A stretch of 64,000 bases of DNA, from assembly GCF_932294415.1 (NCBI RefSeq), contig NC_065536.1, positions 53,478,354-53,542,353 on the forward strand, written 5' to 3'. The stretch's first letter is position 1; every line of letters begins with the position of its first letter. The DNA is from Quercus robur (Eukaryota > Streptophyta > Magnoliopsida > Fagales > Fagaceae). Positions 11,826-24,889 of the stretch are shown here, piece by piece. Position numbers and translations under genes: made by a program. The notes beneath the pieces are model-generated. The model ran no database searches. It was not told the DNA's origin and saw only the letters and a program-made list of their open reading frames with translations.

Positions 11826-13285
11826 TGTTCGCGTAAAATAATCTGCAAGTGCACAAAATCGTAACAAGTAGTAAAGTGTTTTTAGAAAACGAATGTCGAA
11901 CTCTCAGGGATTAACTATGTTATTGAATACCAAAATTCACTAAATTAATTACTATTTGGAAAAATCTAAAATAAATGGAATGTTCTTCTATCTTAATTAA
12001 ATTAAACTATTTAATAAAAATAGATCTACGAATACAAAACGTAAAAATCTAAAAGCATAAAAAAATATGATAAGAATGGATCTAGAGCGGTTGATTTCAC
12101 CTAACAAATCCCACACAATTTATTCTTCCTAATTATTAAATTCTAATAATCTCCCATTGATGATTAAAAATTCCTTAAGTATTCAATATCTTCTCTCGAA
12201 TAATATCAAAAATATCTTCAACTAACAATTCTATATCTCTATGCGAATTTAATTAATTGGAGACTCATTATGTACTTTGAATTTTCTGAAAAATCACACT
12301 AATCGCACTAAAGCATCTCTACTTTAGCTCAACTAATGGTGTTTAATTCTAGAACTAAAATAACAAATCACCTCTCGATCTCATTGTAATTCAATTGATC
12401 AAACAATAATTTGTAAAAAAAAATAGTAAGCATAAAGAATAAGAATTAAACACTCAATCATGGAAATATTAAAAATAAAATAACTCAGAATATAAATTGT
12501 GTGTTCATTGCTAGACTACATCAACGCTCTAGAAAATAAAATTTAGTTCATAATAAAATTGAAAAGAAAACAAATAAAACTTATGTCTTTCGTCTGAATT
12601 GGTTGATCAACATGAAGTTCTCGCCTTTGTCCTCAGATCCTCCTCTTCAGAAAGACTCCCAAAAAAAAAAAAAATACTTCAATGCGGCACCTGCAGCCCT
12701 AGCACTGGCCTCCCTGAATTTTGCCCTAAAGAGCCTTTAAATAGGTCAAGGAATCCTATTACAAGTTGAATTCCCGTTTGGAGAAAATCCCAGATTTTTA
12801 GGCTTCACTTAACCGACTATTTTGGCCCATTTAACTTCAGAATTCGGGCTTTTGGTAAACTACAAAGTTGTAGACCTTTAAATTAACTTTCCAGCCCAAC
12901 TTGAATCATCTTGATTGGACATTTGAGCCCAAAGTTATGTTGAAAATACTAACTGATGTGCAGGCTGGAATCCTAATCTGAATTGGACTTGGATTTGGTG
13001 CAAATTTCCTTTGATTCCTTACTCCAGTTGGACTTAAATTTAATTGGGTTGGTCTTCTCTTGAATTCATGTCTGGCTGGATGTAAGTTGACTTGATTCAA
13101 TTGGCCTAGCCCCACTTTGCATGTAAAGCCCTTGTAGATTAATCTGAAATCTTCTCATTCCTTCAAAGCACAAATGAATAGATAAATAAAAATAAAAACC
13201 AAATCAAATCAAAAGAAATAAAGGAAAACTAACAATTTTAATAAATAAGAGGATAATAAAAATCATGTAAAAATTACACTTATCA
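11826..13285. mobile_element. solo LTR (1,460 bp) with 5-bp TSD GTGGT
   Basis: The segment begins TGTTCGCG and ends ACACTTATCA, so it has TG...CA termini, and it is flanked by identical 5-bp repeats gtggt at 11821-11825 and 13286-13290. This is the signature of LTR-retrotransposon integration. No internal gag-pol coding is present and no second LTR is adjacent, so recombination to a solo LTR is the simplest reading. A non-autonomous element with undetected structure is the alternative. Confidence 0.75.
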
Positions 13286-13290
13286 GTGGT

Positions 13291-15919
13291 CATGGTAGAA
13301 GAGTTGGGATTTCATCCAAGCGAGCCATGCCACAAACACCAAACTTATTCCATACTCCGTAGTTTTAAATTTTGGATCCGACTAGACCGGCCGATTCAAT
13401 CAAAATTGGGCACCAATCTGGTCTGGTAAAACCCCAAAATCGGTATAAAACTAGCTAAAATTGGTCAAAAATTGAGTTCCGGAGCAAAAAGTGGTTCTTT
13501 GATCATACCGGTTTTTAAAATCATGGTATACTCTCACACACCCAAATAGTTTTGGCAAAAAAAAGGCTATGATAAATTTAGTATCACCACAAAATTCCTT
13601 AATTATTATAAAAATCGCATTCCAAAAACGCCAAAAACTTTTAATAATAATAATTATTATTATTACAATAAATCTAGAGTTACAACAATTTTTACAAAAC
13701 AATTTACAACTGTCGAGCCAATAAATTGTGAATGATGAATCATAAAGTGATCGGGACAAGATAAGAACCAATAAAAACTCGCCAACTTAACTCTTGTAAA
13801 AATTATTTTTTTATTTAAAGGACCAAGATGGCCAAAAAACATGAAAGGCTTATCATTTATATTTTCTTGATCCAATGCCCAAACTCAAAGCCTAAACATT
13901 TCCAACCTTTTCAAACTCTAAGACGAAACATAAAACAATGTTATACAGAATGTTGATTAAATGAACAAAGATTGGGTTTAAGCATGTTTGGAGTTATTTT
14001 TCCAACTCATTGCGTATTGATTTATAAGATTATCCATGTCTATTATTTTGAATAAGTCATGACCTATTAAAGAAGTTATATGATTAAAATTATACATGAA
14101 TGATCTCTTTAATCATCATATGACTACAATTACACATGGATGGTCTTTTAATTTAATCGTCACATCATAGGTTGGAGCCAAAAAAAAATGCAGATATCCT
14201 TCAATTTTTACATGACTAAAAAAATGCATATATCCTTCAAAAAAAAATTTTTTTTTTTTCCTTGATTGTGTGCTAATAATTTTTTCCCCTTTTTGTTGGA
14301 AATTTCTAACATAAAATTTTAAATAAAAAAATTTTGTTCTCATATAAATCTTAAAAAAATTATATTGAAATTTCATTATGCTATAACAAAATAAATATAT
14401 TTATTCTATTACACACACACATATATATTACATGTGACTAAAAGGAGTTAGGAAATTTGAAGGACTAAAATTTATTTTAGTGAATTAACAAATATTTAAT
14501 TTTTTATGGATTTTGTGTCAATTGTTGTCAAAGAAATTAAACATGAGTAAGAATGCCATATTCTAAATTTATTATTATTTTTCCAACTAAAAATTATCTC
14601 TTATATAGAGTTTATAAAAATAATCATATTCATTCGATATAAAAATTTATGCACAACTATAGATAATTAATATAAGCATTTACTCTATTGGCTAATTAAA
14701 TAAACCAATACTTTGATATAAATGCAAACTTTGTTGATTTAGAATCCTAAATAAAGAAAACTTCAAGGAATGCGCCATATGGCACAGCCTTATATTCTCT
14801 AACATAAGGTCTCTGCTTTTATATATACTAGTATAAACACAGCAAAATCTCTCAAAAATCATATGAGTATTTAAATGAAGGAGCAAATTGAATCACACAC
14901 CAAAAGCCTATATTCACCAAAATTGAACCCTAAATCACACACCAAAACCAAACCCTAATTGCCACATTCAATAAATAAAAACAAATACAGTAACAAAAGT
15001 ATTGCACAATATTCAATCAGAGATTAGAAAATGAAAAATTAGGGCATCAAAAGGTTCAGACCTTGATTGAGATTGGTGAAGATGCATGCGGAAGAAAATA
15101 TTCGTTGGTGCTGTTGACCTAGCTCATCGGAATATTCCTTACTCCGATCAAAGATTCCCGCACACCAAAATTTTTTTAGAGAAAATGAGAAAGAGAGAGA
15201 GAGAAAGCAATTAAATGAAAAAAAAAAATCAAAGAAAATAAGAGCCTAAATACTCTGAGATTGTAGAAATTTGAACAAAGAAGAAGAGTGTAAACTCTAG
15301 GCTCTTCGAATATGGAGAGGGCTTTTGTTTTCCACTGAGTTTGCTAGGCTCTTTGAATCAGTTTCAAGGATGAATTTGAAAAATCATGGGTCCTATTTCC
15401 AGCACTTATTTCAACAGTTAACAAAGTTATTTCAAGAGTTTTGTTAACTTATTTCAAAATAGTGTCACATTAGCATTTACCAGATCCCTCTTCATCTACA
15501 CACGAAACAACATGAAAGAACTTATAATTTTTTTTCTTTCTTGACGTGAAATATCATCCTCCTTCTAGAAAAAAAAAATAAATAAAGCCAGCGATTTTCG
15601 ATCTTAGTTTTTGCGAAACAGATACAAAGGGTGCCTTTTGTTTTCAGTCTTTAGGTCTTTCTAGGGAAAAGAAATTTGGGGCTTATTGGGGTTGAAGGGT
15701 GGATTTCATTAAGAGAAGGGGACTTCATTGAGAAAATAAGAGAGAAAGAGTGAAAGAAAATTATAGGAACATTACAGTTTACTTACCAGATGGAATGGCT
15801 TTTGCATTTGAAACGGTTTATGTGTTGAACGAATGGGTTTGGCCTTTAGTTTTTGAGTTTTAAAGTGCCTGAAACAAAATAACTCTTCACTTTTAAAGTG
15901 TAAATGTGGCAAAATTTTA
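13291..15919. other. intergenic AT-rich DNA, no gene; possible Helitron interior
   Basis: No gene is supported. Near 14813-14840 the minus strand reads like a degenerate Helitron 5' end (tagtatatataaaagcagag). From about 15920 to 15997 a clearer Helitron 5' end on the minus strand is present, so much of this stretch may be Helitron interior. Short CA/TA runs lie at about 14411-14428. Confidence 0.35.
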
Positions 15920-15997
15920 GATTGGTTATTTTCCTACGTGGCAACACTACCTTAATTGCAGGAAAATAAGGCTTCCGCTTTTATATATAGTATTAGA
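15920..15997 (-). mobile_element. Helitron 5' terminus on minus strand
   Basis: Read on the minus strand from 15997 the sequence starts tctaatactatatataaaag, followed by gcggaagcc and a CCACGTAGG block. The base to the right on the plus strand is T, as expected for insertion at AT. The ending at 47673-49662, which has both termini, starts the same way (tctaatattaaaactaaaat). The 3' end (hairpin plus CTRR) was not located, so the element length is unknown. Confidence 0.55.
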
Positions 15998-17736
15998 TAT
16001 ATATTGATATTGATGATTATAGATGCTGAAATCCATCATTTATTTGAGAGAGAATATCACATTGATGTACTCCGAGAATAATTGATAGTTATAGAGAAAA
16101 AAAAAATTAGGAACTAAGGTGACATTAAATGTGATGGATGAGAAGTTCATGTTTGTTGGCTTTATTTAGTGACAAATTTATATGTTTTTATTTTCTTTTT
16201 AATGTATCTTTCGAAGACATAATTGTATTTGGGTAAAAGTACTTGAGCCTCATATACTATTTGGAAAATTGCATTCAGAGTCATCTCACGACCTCAGGCG
16301 ACCTACTATGCCTACGAGAGACATGTGGCAAAATGTTAGGATCAAAGTAATGACAAGGCAAGTCACAACCATCTCACGACCAGCCAAGTCGCGACCGTCT
16401 TGTGACTAGCTAGGTCGCAACAAGGTTGTGAGTTGCACAATTATTGTACCCTACTCTCTGCACATTTTCAGTTCATTAAGATTCTACTAGCACACACCCT
16501 TACAGCTATTGTGCATGGTTAGTGCTAATACCGTATTTTGTTTGGCCTCAAATTGGGTTGGGAATCTGAGTTTTAAATCAAAGGTCTCACAGACTTATTT
16601 TAACATTACATTAAAAATATTGAAAGTCCTTTCAATTTAATTATTTAAAGGCAAAAATCAAGCTCGAATTGATCAAATTATTGTGGAAATATGGAATTTG
16701 TCAATTAGGGCTTGCCATGGAAGACATGCTTTATTTCTTAACTGACATTTGTTTTCCCTTGAAATGAATTAGGGATCCTTACTAATGTGTTACGATAGTT
16801 TCTGGGTTGCTTTGATGAGCCCACATTCGGATAAAAATTAATCTTGGAATGTGCTTAGAATTGCCATTAAATTTAGGAAATTAGTTGGACTTGTCAAGAA
16901 ATGCTTGCCAATATTTTTCATTGGGTCCAACAATTCCACATTTATTTTAATTGGTCTCATTATATTTAAATCTCTCTAATTGTCCTGACATTTTATTGAG
17001 TGTGTCCAATTTTAATTTAAGGTCCATTGATTATTGGCTGAATGTCACATTGTTACAAAGGATGGAATTAGATTAATACAAAGAGCTGGAATTGCATTGC
17101 CATTGGATGGATCCCACCTTCCCATATTCTAGAGAATTCCCTAATAATAGATTTTGTCTTTCATTTGCTAGCACACACTCTCACTCCCAGGCTTTCACTT
17201 AGTACCCTATACATGTTGTCCTCAACTCACTACATGCCCTCACCTCACACAAGGGATAGACCTCACTTACTCAAAAAAGCCTCCTTGATTCCCATGGTTT
17301 GGGTAGAGAGAAAATCATTTCTACCTTTACCTCATTCTCTCCCTTTTTTTCTCCATCATCAACCGAGAAAAACTCTCTACAAGAACCCTAAAAATCAACA
17401 CAAAAGTAGAGAAGAGAAGAATTAGAAACAATAGTATAGAACCATAGCAAATCAGATGCAAAAAACATGAGCTTCTTCTCTTTTTTTCCTTTACTCTTTT
17501 GTTGGATTTTAATTTAGCTTGAATCTTAACTTATTTATGTGTTTTCTTTCTAACCGAACATCAAGTGGAGCAACTAAAAGGAACCAACACAACACAATAT
17601 GCAAAAGTGAAAGAGCAACAACTAGCAATCATCAAAATAGGGAAAACGAAAATAAAAAGAAAAAGGAAGGAGGTGCATTGACAGGGTAAACCTTAAAACC
17701 CATTTTCCTATTTCCTATTTCTATGTGATATTTGTC
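15998..17736. other. intergenic, no gene seen
   Basis: No gene is supported. Around 16280-16440 short imperfect repeats of a ctcacgacc / gtcgcgacc type occur. An 86-codon open frame at 17165-17425 is rich in His, Pro, Leu and Ser, has no recognisable domain, and lies just before the inverted-repeat locus; it may be retroelement leader sequence. Confidence 0.35.
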
Positions 17737-17899
17737 GAGGCCGGTTTTTGCGCGTAGCCACGTGTCTTCTGCTGGAGGTGTGACTTTACTAGACCTGGAT
17801 TTGTTTTGGAGAGTTCAATCCGGAACTCGACATTGGTCTGCATAGACCAATGGCTTCCAGTGCATTTTCAAGCCTACAAAATAGATAATGGCCAAAGTC

Positions 17900-18290
17900 C
17901 TAGAATCATGATAATGGTTGAAATAAATAAATAATATGTTTAGCATAATATATTTGTTCAAATGGTGAGTTGAACGTTATTATTATGTGTGTTAAGTGAT
18001 GTCCATTAGAATGATTAATTAATTGCCATATGTCCAATAATGAGATGAGTCCAATAGTCCATATCCAGCAATGGTATAGTTCTTGTTCAATATAATAAGG
18101 TATGTCTAGCAATAGTCTATGTCCAAATAATATATGTCCAACAATGGTTTATGTCCAAATAATACATATCCAGCAGTGGTTCATGTCTAAGTAATATATG
18201 TCCATCAATGGTATATGTCTAAATAATATATGTACATCGGTGGTTTATATCCGAATAATATGTCCAGCGATGGTAGATCAATTTATTAAT
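17900..18290. repeat. imperfect minisatellite in copy A (atgtccaacaatgg type)
   Basis: A unit of about 32-36 bp containing atgtccaacaatggtttatg and tccaaataatat recurs with substitutions. The same family appears inverted in copy B near 22740-22900 (ttggacatgaacc, attatttggacatg). No open frame follows the period. Confidence 0.6.
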
Positions 18291-18392
18291 ATATATATTT
18301 ATTAATAAAGTATTAGTGAGATCATATTTTATTAAATAGTGAGATGATATTAAAGTAACTTGCATCCAACGATGCAATAATAATGAGTTAAC

Positions 18393-19720
18393 TGTGTGGG
18401 TTCTTTTTTTTTTTTTTTTTTTTTGTAAAACGGCACACAGGCCCAGGTAGAAAGCAAGGATCCTAGGTCCAATGCTTTATGTTTAAGGGACTGGGCTTGG
18501 TTCACCGCAGCTAAGCTAGGCTGATTTTGAACAAAGTTGTGCATAATGCGTGGATCCTACAACACATACCTACTAACACACGGAAAACGTATACGTATTG
18601 TACAGCAAGGAACAATAAAGAAGTGATATAAGAGAAAAAATAAAATAAACGTTAGGGATCCTTAGGATGATATGGAATGTTTCATTATTTTCCTAAGTTT
18701 TTAATACATCATGTTCACTAGGATATGTTACAAGGTCAAAATAAGTTCAAAAATCACAGACTTAAATGACTTCTCAGGCCTCTAAGACTTGCGAAATTTG
18801 AATCCTTTTGAATCCAAATATATTCTCTAGTGGCTATTTCAGGATCCCAGATGGTGTTTTCCCTCTCTTTTCTCTTTTTTGAATTATAACAAACTTTTCT
18901 CAAGGATCTTTTCCTCTGATTCACTGTTGCTGAATGCCCTTCACTGTTGGTTACCCCTCCTTTTATAGTATCATCCCTGGGCTTTCTGGTGTACCATTGA
19001 TTTCCTCCATTTGCTGCCCTAAGTACCAAAACCAATGTTGTGTTAGCAACATTAGTGACTGGCCCCTTCCTGTTCTGAGGGGTCCTAAAAGGCTTGATCT
19101 TTTTTTTTTTCCAAAACTTCTAGATACCACCTTTTTAGACCTACCTTTTGGCTACTTTTCTTTTTGTCATTTTTCCTAAATGGGGATTCCCTTCCATCAG
19201 GCTGAAAGATCCCCAGCCACCTTCCTTCATAGTCCATCTTTCTAGGTTCCCCGAGATACTGACCCTTATTTATGAATTGCTGGTTCCCCAAGTCTTCTGC
19301 CCCTTTTCTACATCATTGGGTGGCTAATAAGACATATCTGCTCTCATTCTTTGTGCTCCTGGGCATGCTTCCTTGAGCTGTCTCAATCCTAACCTGGCCT
19401 TGCTGCATATCCCGAGGATCCCAGGCTTTTGGGAATCCCTAAGTATCCTGGTTCAGTTTTCTCTCTAGGTTCCCCAGCGATTTTCTCCCTTAAGGGCTGG
19501 GCTAAACTTCTTCTTCTTTTTTTTCTTTTTTTTTTCTTTTTTTTTTTTGGTTTCGAAAGGTCCAATGTTTGCCCATTCATGGGTTTAGGTCCCTTCCTAT
19601 TGACTTTTAATGGATTTGGGCCTTGCCTTTTCATTAAAAGCCCAAATGGTTCTTGGATTTCAATCTTTTTTGTATTGTTTAGGGCTTCAGTACAATATTG
19701 TGATATTTTGGACCTCAACA
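18393..19720. mobile_element. solo LTR or small LTR element (1,328 bp), TSD TTAAC
   Basis: This segment is absent from the opposed copy B, which reads straight through the corresponding site. It begins TGTGTGGG and ends ACCTCAACA (TG...CA), with ttaac on both sides at 18388-18392 and 19721-19725. A T-run of about 24 lies just inside the left end. No gag-pol coding is seen. The empty site in copy B supports an insertion after the repeat was duplicated. Confidence 0.75.
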
Positions 19721-21889
19721 TTAACATATACTTAATAATGTAATCTTGAAGGTAGAGAAACATTGACTTACCTTTTATGTTTCTGACTCTAACCGTATAG
19801 CATTACTTTATTCTTTATATGATTTGTTGCTCCAGCTGTATAGTATTGGTGAGCTAATAACATTCCAATGGCATAATAATATAAGTACAGCGATACAATG
19901 ATAAAATATATATATATATATATAAATAGAAATAATTTAAATATAGAAATAAAGATATAATGACTTATCTTCATAGTTTGTGGCTCCAGCCGTATAACAT
20001 CAGTGGACTTATAACATTTCAACAGTATGATAAAATGAGTCCAATGGTGCGGTATGATATTGTGAGTCCTTTCATGGTGACTTCATGATTGAAGGGGGAA
20101 AATGGGTGCAATTGGAGGGAGGGAGAATATGTCCAGCTATGTGCATAGGTTGGTTCAGTTTGTCTCCATTATCATGCACTTAAATGAAATTTCCCGTGAT
20201 GATGCTCTTTTAGTTTTTAGTAAGATATAAGTGATATTGCCTTCCATGAGAAGGGCTATCAATATCATAAGTTTGTGCCTTTCATAAGGAGGACTTTTTA
20301 GCATTATGAATATATGTCTTCCATGAGAAGGCCTTTGTGACATGTTCTTGGAAAAGTGTTTGATATCTTTTAAGATGTATAGAGATGATAAGAAATATAC
20401 ATGTTTTGTGAGATATGGTGTTTGTAAGATATATTAGAAATATATGGAAAATATGTATGGATAGTTTATGAGGAATATGTTTGTAAAATATATGTAAGTA
20501 TGAGATAGATAATATGAAGGCTGAATATAGTAAATACATGAGCTTATAGTTACTGCTGGAGTGGTTTTTTTGTGTTATGTCTTGGGTTATGTTATTTTCT
20601 AAGAAGAAAGATTTTGTAAGAGAAATGGAGAAAGAGATGGGGATGTGTTTATGGGCAAAAAAATATAGGCATTTTATGAATATGGAGGGAAAGAGAGAGT
20701 AAGTATATGATGGGGTAATAGTGTGGTGTAATAGGTGTGTTGTAATGGTGTTATCTAAGAAGAGAGATGGAGAAATATGGAAATGTTTAGAGATATGGGC
20801 AGCAAGATGATGATATTTCAAAATGTAGAGAATGACAGATTGAGCATAAGATGGGGTAGTAGTGTGTGGAGTTGTATGGCTTGATCCTCTTTATATAGAG
20901 CCAAGTATGTAACTTAGTTTGAATTAGTTGAAGGGAAAATCAGTAAATATGGAAAGATCTTTGGCAAATCAGGTGATTTCTTTAGTTGGTTTTTGGCTTT
21001 TAGCCAAAAGAAGAAAGTCTGAAATTAATGTTTGCTGTTGTAGCTGTACAACAGCTGACACAATGTTGAGGACAAATTTTTCACAACACATGGCTTCATT
21101 TCATTGGCGACCCGCACCACATCAACACTATCATGGATTTTGGGAAAATCTCTTCTAAAGCCCAACAGAGCCCATATTTACACAAAAATGCGTCAAAGTC
21201 CATGGTTCAAGCTCATAACACATCATCTCATTTTTTGGCTCATGATCCAAGCTCATGAGTTTCATCGAGGGAATTTTGGGAGTCGTGGTTTGGAGAGCCA
21301 AGAAGTATGTTCAGTAAAGCTCCAGTGGTTCAAAGTTGATAAAGGAAAGCATGTTGCTTGGCATGTCTTCCCTAATTCCTTGAACTCTGATGGGTCAGTG
21401 TGCAATAAGTAACATTTGATAAGCCTCTCATATCACATAACACTTAAAATGATAAAACTCTCCATGCTCTTTACATAAAAATTAATGTTCATCATATAAT
21501 ATGAGTTTAAAAATGTGATTATAGTATTTCATATAAATTATATTATTATCATCTAAATCAATTCCAAGCACATGGCTAAATATATATTAATATCTCATAT
21601 CTAGCATTAAATGCTCTCCTTACTCTCCATAATTACATCTCTTAAACTTCATCAAATACCAACCAACTAGTTCATTACTTACCAAAATTATATATAGACT
21701 AAGCATATAATTTTCCAAAAGAGAAAACTTAGTTGAAAATACCAACAGCAACTCTAGTAGAAGCTGCAACACATCATCTCATATATCTTTAAACTCCATG
21801 TCTCACAAAGTATACACATAATAGGTCCATGTCCAACAAAGTATCTACATATAATTCCTATACATATTACAAACACCATATCTCACAAA

Positions 21890-21920
<31 letters not shown>

Positions 21921-24889
21921 TTTCTTACCATCTCCACACACCTTAAAACATATCAAACACTCTTCCAAGAACTTATTTCTAAAAGCCCTTCTTATGAAAG
22001 GCAAAAACTTATAAAATTAAAAGCCCTTCTTATGGAAGGCAATATCACTCAAACTTGACCAAAAAACCAAAATAGCATTACATGGGAAAGTCATTTAAGT
22101 GCATGATGAAAAGGGATAAACTTAACCAACCTATGCACATGGTTGGGCATATTTCTATCTCCCTCTAGTTGCACCCATTTTTCCCCTTCAATCATGAAAT
22201 CACCATTGAAGGACTCAGAATATCATATTGTACCACTGGACTCATTTTATCACACTGCTGAAATGTTAAGTCCACTGATGTTATACATCTGGAGCTGCAA
22301 AACATGAAGATAAGTCATCATATTTTTGTCTTCAAATTTATATTATTAAGTATATTTTATTCATTATCATTATATCACTCAACTAATGTTATTATGCTGC
22401 TGGACTCATTTTCTCATGTTGCTGAAATGTTAAAGCCCATTAATGTTATACGGCTGGAGCTACAAAATATGAAGAATATAAAGGTTATTAGCTCATTAAT
22501 GCTAAATGGCCGGAACCACAAATCATATAAAGAATGAAGTGCTGCTATATAGCTGGAGTTAGAAACATAAAAGATAAGTCAATGTTTTCTCCATTTTTGA
22601 AATTACATTATTAAGTATATGGTAATTCATTATCATTTTACCGCTGGATGCAAATTACTTTAATATTATCTCACCATCTAATAATCATGGATTCACTAAT
22701 ACTTCATTAATGAACATACATATTAATAAATCGATCTACCACCGTTGCACATATATTATTTGGACATGAACCACCCTGAACACATATTTTTGGAATGAAC
22801 TACCATTGGACATATATTATTTGGACATGGACTATTGCTAGACATACCTTATTATGTTGAACATGAACCATGAACCACAACTAGACATGGATTATTGGAC
22901 TCATCTCATTGTTGGACATTTAACACCTAATTAATTATTTTCTAACATTGGACATCATTTAATATACATAATAATAACATATCAACTCACCATCTAATCA
23001 AAGCTATCATGCTAAGCATATCATTTATTTATTTCAACCATTATCATGATTCTAAGACTTTGGGCTTCATCTATTTTGTAAGCTTAAAAATACACCGGAA
23101 GCCATTGGTCTATGCAGCCCGATGTCGAGTTCCGAGTTGAACTCCCTAAAACAAATCCAGGCTTAGCAAAGTCACACTTCCAACAGGAGACACGTGGCCA
23201 CGCGCACCAAAACAGCCCCCAACACACAGCAGTACAACAATAGCTGTTGCAGTTGACAGCTCTACAACAATAGCTGTCCTGACACAGTTGGACGATGTCA
23301 CCTATGTGAGGTCTTCTACTGGAGAAAATATTTTGCATTAAATTCATGGATTTGACTAAAAATGGTAAGATAGCCTTTATAGGATCTTCCTATTTCTAGT
23401 ACTATAGCTAAAGGCTTAGCTTAAAATGGTAGGACTTCTTTATAGGATATTTGCTTCTTTGGGTGTAGCAAAAAGCTGCTAGGAATGAGCATTAAAGGGT
23501 TGATGATGTCACTTTGGACATATGTCAATTGCCTAAGTTGCTACTAGAGCTATTGCAGTTGCTACTGAAGCTACTGTAGCTTCTGTTGGAGCCGTTGATG
23601 TCTTTGCTGGAGTTGTTGCAGTTTCTACTAGAGTTAAGGCAGCTTTTGCTGGAAATATTGCTAGTATTTTTGGCTAAGTTGCCTCTTTTGGAAAATTATA
23701 TGTTTAATCCAATGTTTTATTACAATATAATTTTGGCAAGTAATAGACTAGTTGGTTGATATTTGATGAAGCTTTAGAGATGTAATTATGGTCTCTTTGT
23801 GTTTTGACCAAATCTTGGAGAGCAAGGGGGGCATTTAATGCTAAATATGAGATATTAATATAGATTTAGCCATGTGGTTGGGATTGATTTAAATGATAAT
23901 ATAATTTATATGAAATAATATAATTACATTTTTAAACTTATATTATATGATTAACATTAATTTTTATGTAAAGAGAATGGAAAGTTTTATCATTTTAAGT
24001 GTTATGTGATATGAGAGACTTACCAGGTGCTACATATTGCACATTGACCAGTCAGAGTTTAGGGAATTTGGGAAGACATGCCAAGCAACATGTTTTCCTT
24101 TATCAACTTTGAACCGCTAGAGTTTTACTAAACATACTTCTTGGCCCTCCAAACCACGACTCCCAAAATTCCCTCGATGAGACTCATAAGCTTGGATCAT
24201 GAGCTAAGAATGAGATATTGTGCAATGAGCTTGAACTATGGGCTTTGATGAGATAATATTGCCATGGGTTTTGGACCATGGGCTTCGGCCTCATTTTGTG
24301 AATATGGGCTCTTTTGGGCTTTAAAAGAGGGTTTTCCAAAATCCATAATTTGTTGATGTGGTGCGAGTTGCCAATGAAATAAATTTCATGTGGTGTGAAA
24401 AATTTGTCCTCAATGATATTTACACTTTCATCTTATACACAATACACCGCCCAAAAACTTAACAAAACAAAATTTAAAATCCTAGTTAGCCCAATATAAG
24501 AGCATTTACATTAGCTCATACAAAAAATTCCGTATATTTTAGCATAAGAACCTTTTCTTTCCCTATTTTACATACTCATTTTTAAACATTTCACATTAGA
24601 TTATCTATTTTACACTATATTACATTAAAATATCATTTTTTCTTGAATTTTTTAATAGTTTTTCTTTCTTCACACATAATAACCATCATCCACTCTCTTC
24701 CTTTAATCTTGGGTAGGGGTGGGAAATGGGCGATTTGGGTCATAAATGGGTTGGATGTGTAATTACCCATTTATCCATTTATGACTTGTTTATATATAAA
24801 TTAATTATCCATTACCAATTTAACCCATTTAATTAGTAACCCACCAATTTAACTCAATATGACCCAAATACCTCTAAAACTACTTGAAT

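Larger units (their letters stand above)
17737..24420. repeat. large imperfect inverted-repeat locus: two opposed copies of one unnamed repeat
   Basis: Several blocks recur as reverse complements in mirrored order: 17737-18360 with 22600-23220; 19780-20160 with about 22090-22560; 20290-20470 with about 21820-21990; 21060-21400 with 24020-24420; and 21420-21730 with 23700-24010. Copy A is on the plus strand and copy B on the minus strand. A block near 21104-21124 (ggcgacccgcaccac) resembles a primer-binding-site region, so a non-autonomous LTR element is possible but unproven. No retroelement protein is visible. The longest open frame in the locus (20282-20821, 179 codons, minus) lies in repeated AT-rich DNA and is probably not a gene. 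Confidence 0.65.

Noticed and set aside
17165-17425. 86-codon frame starting MLAHTLTPRLS
   Set aside because: No domain, no splice or promoter context, and next to repeat DNA.
20282-20821. 179-codon minus-strand frame
   Set aside because: It lies in repeat DNA, is rich in His/Ile/Ser/Leu from AT-rich sequence, matches no domain, and its counterpart in the inverted copy is not open.
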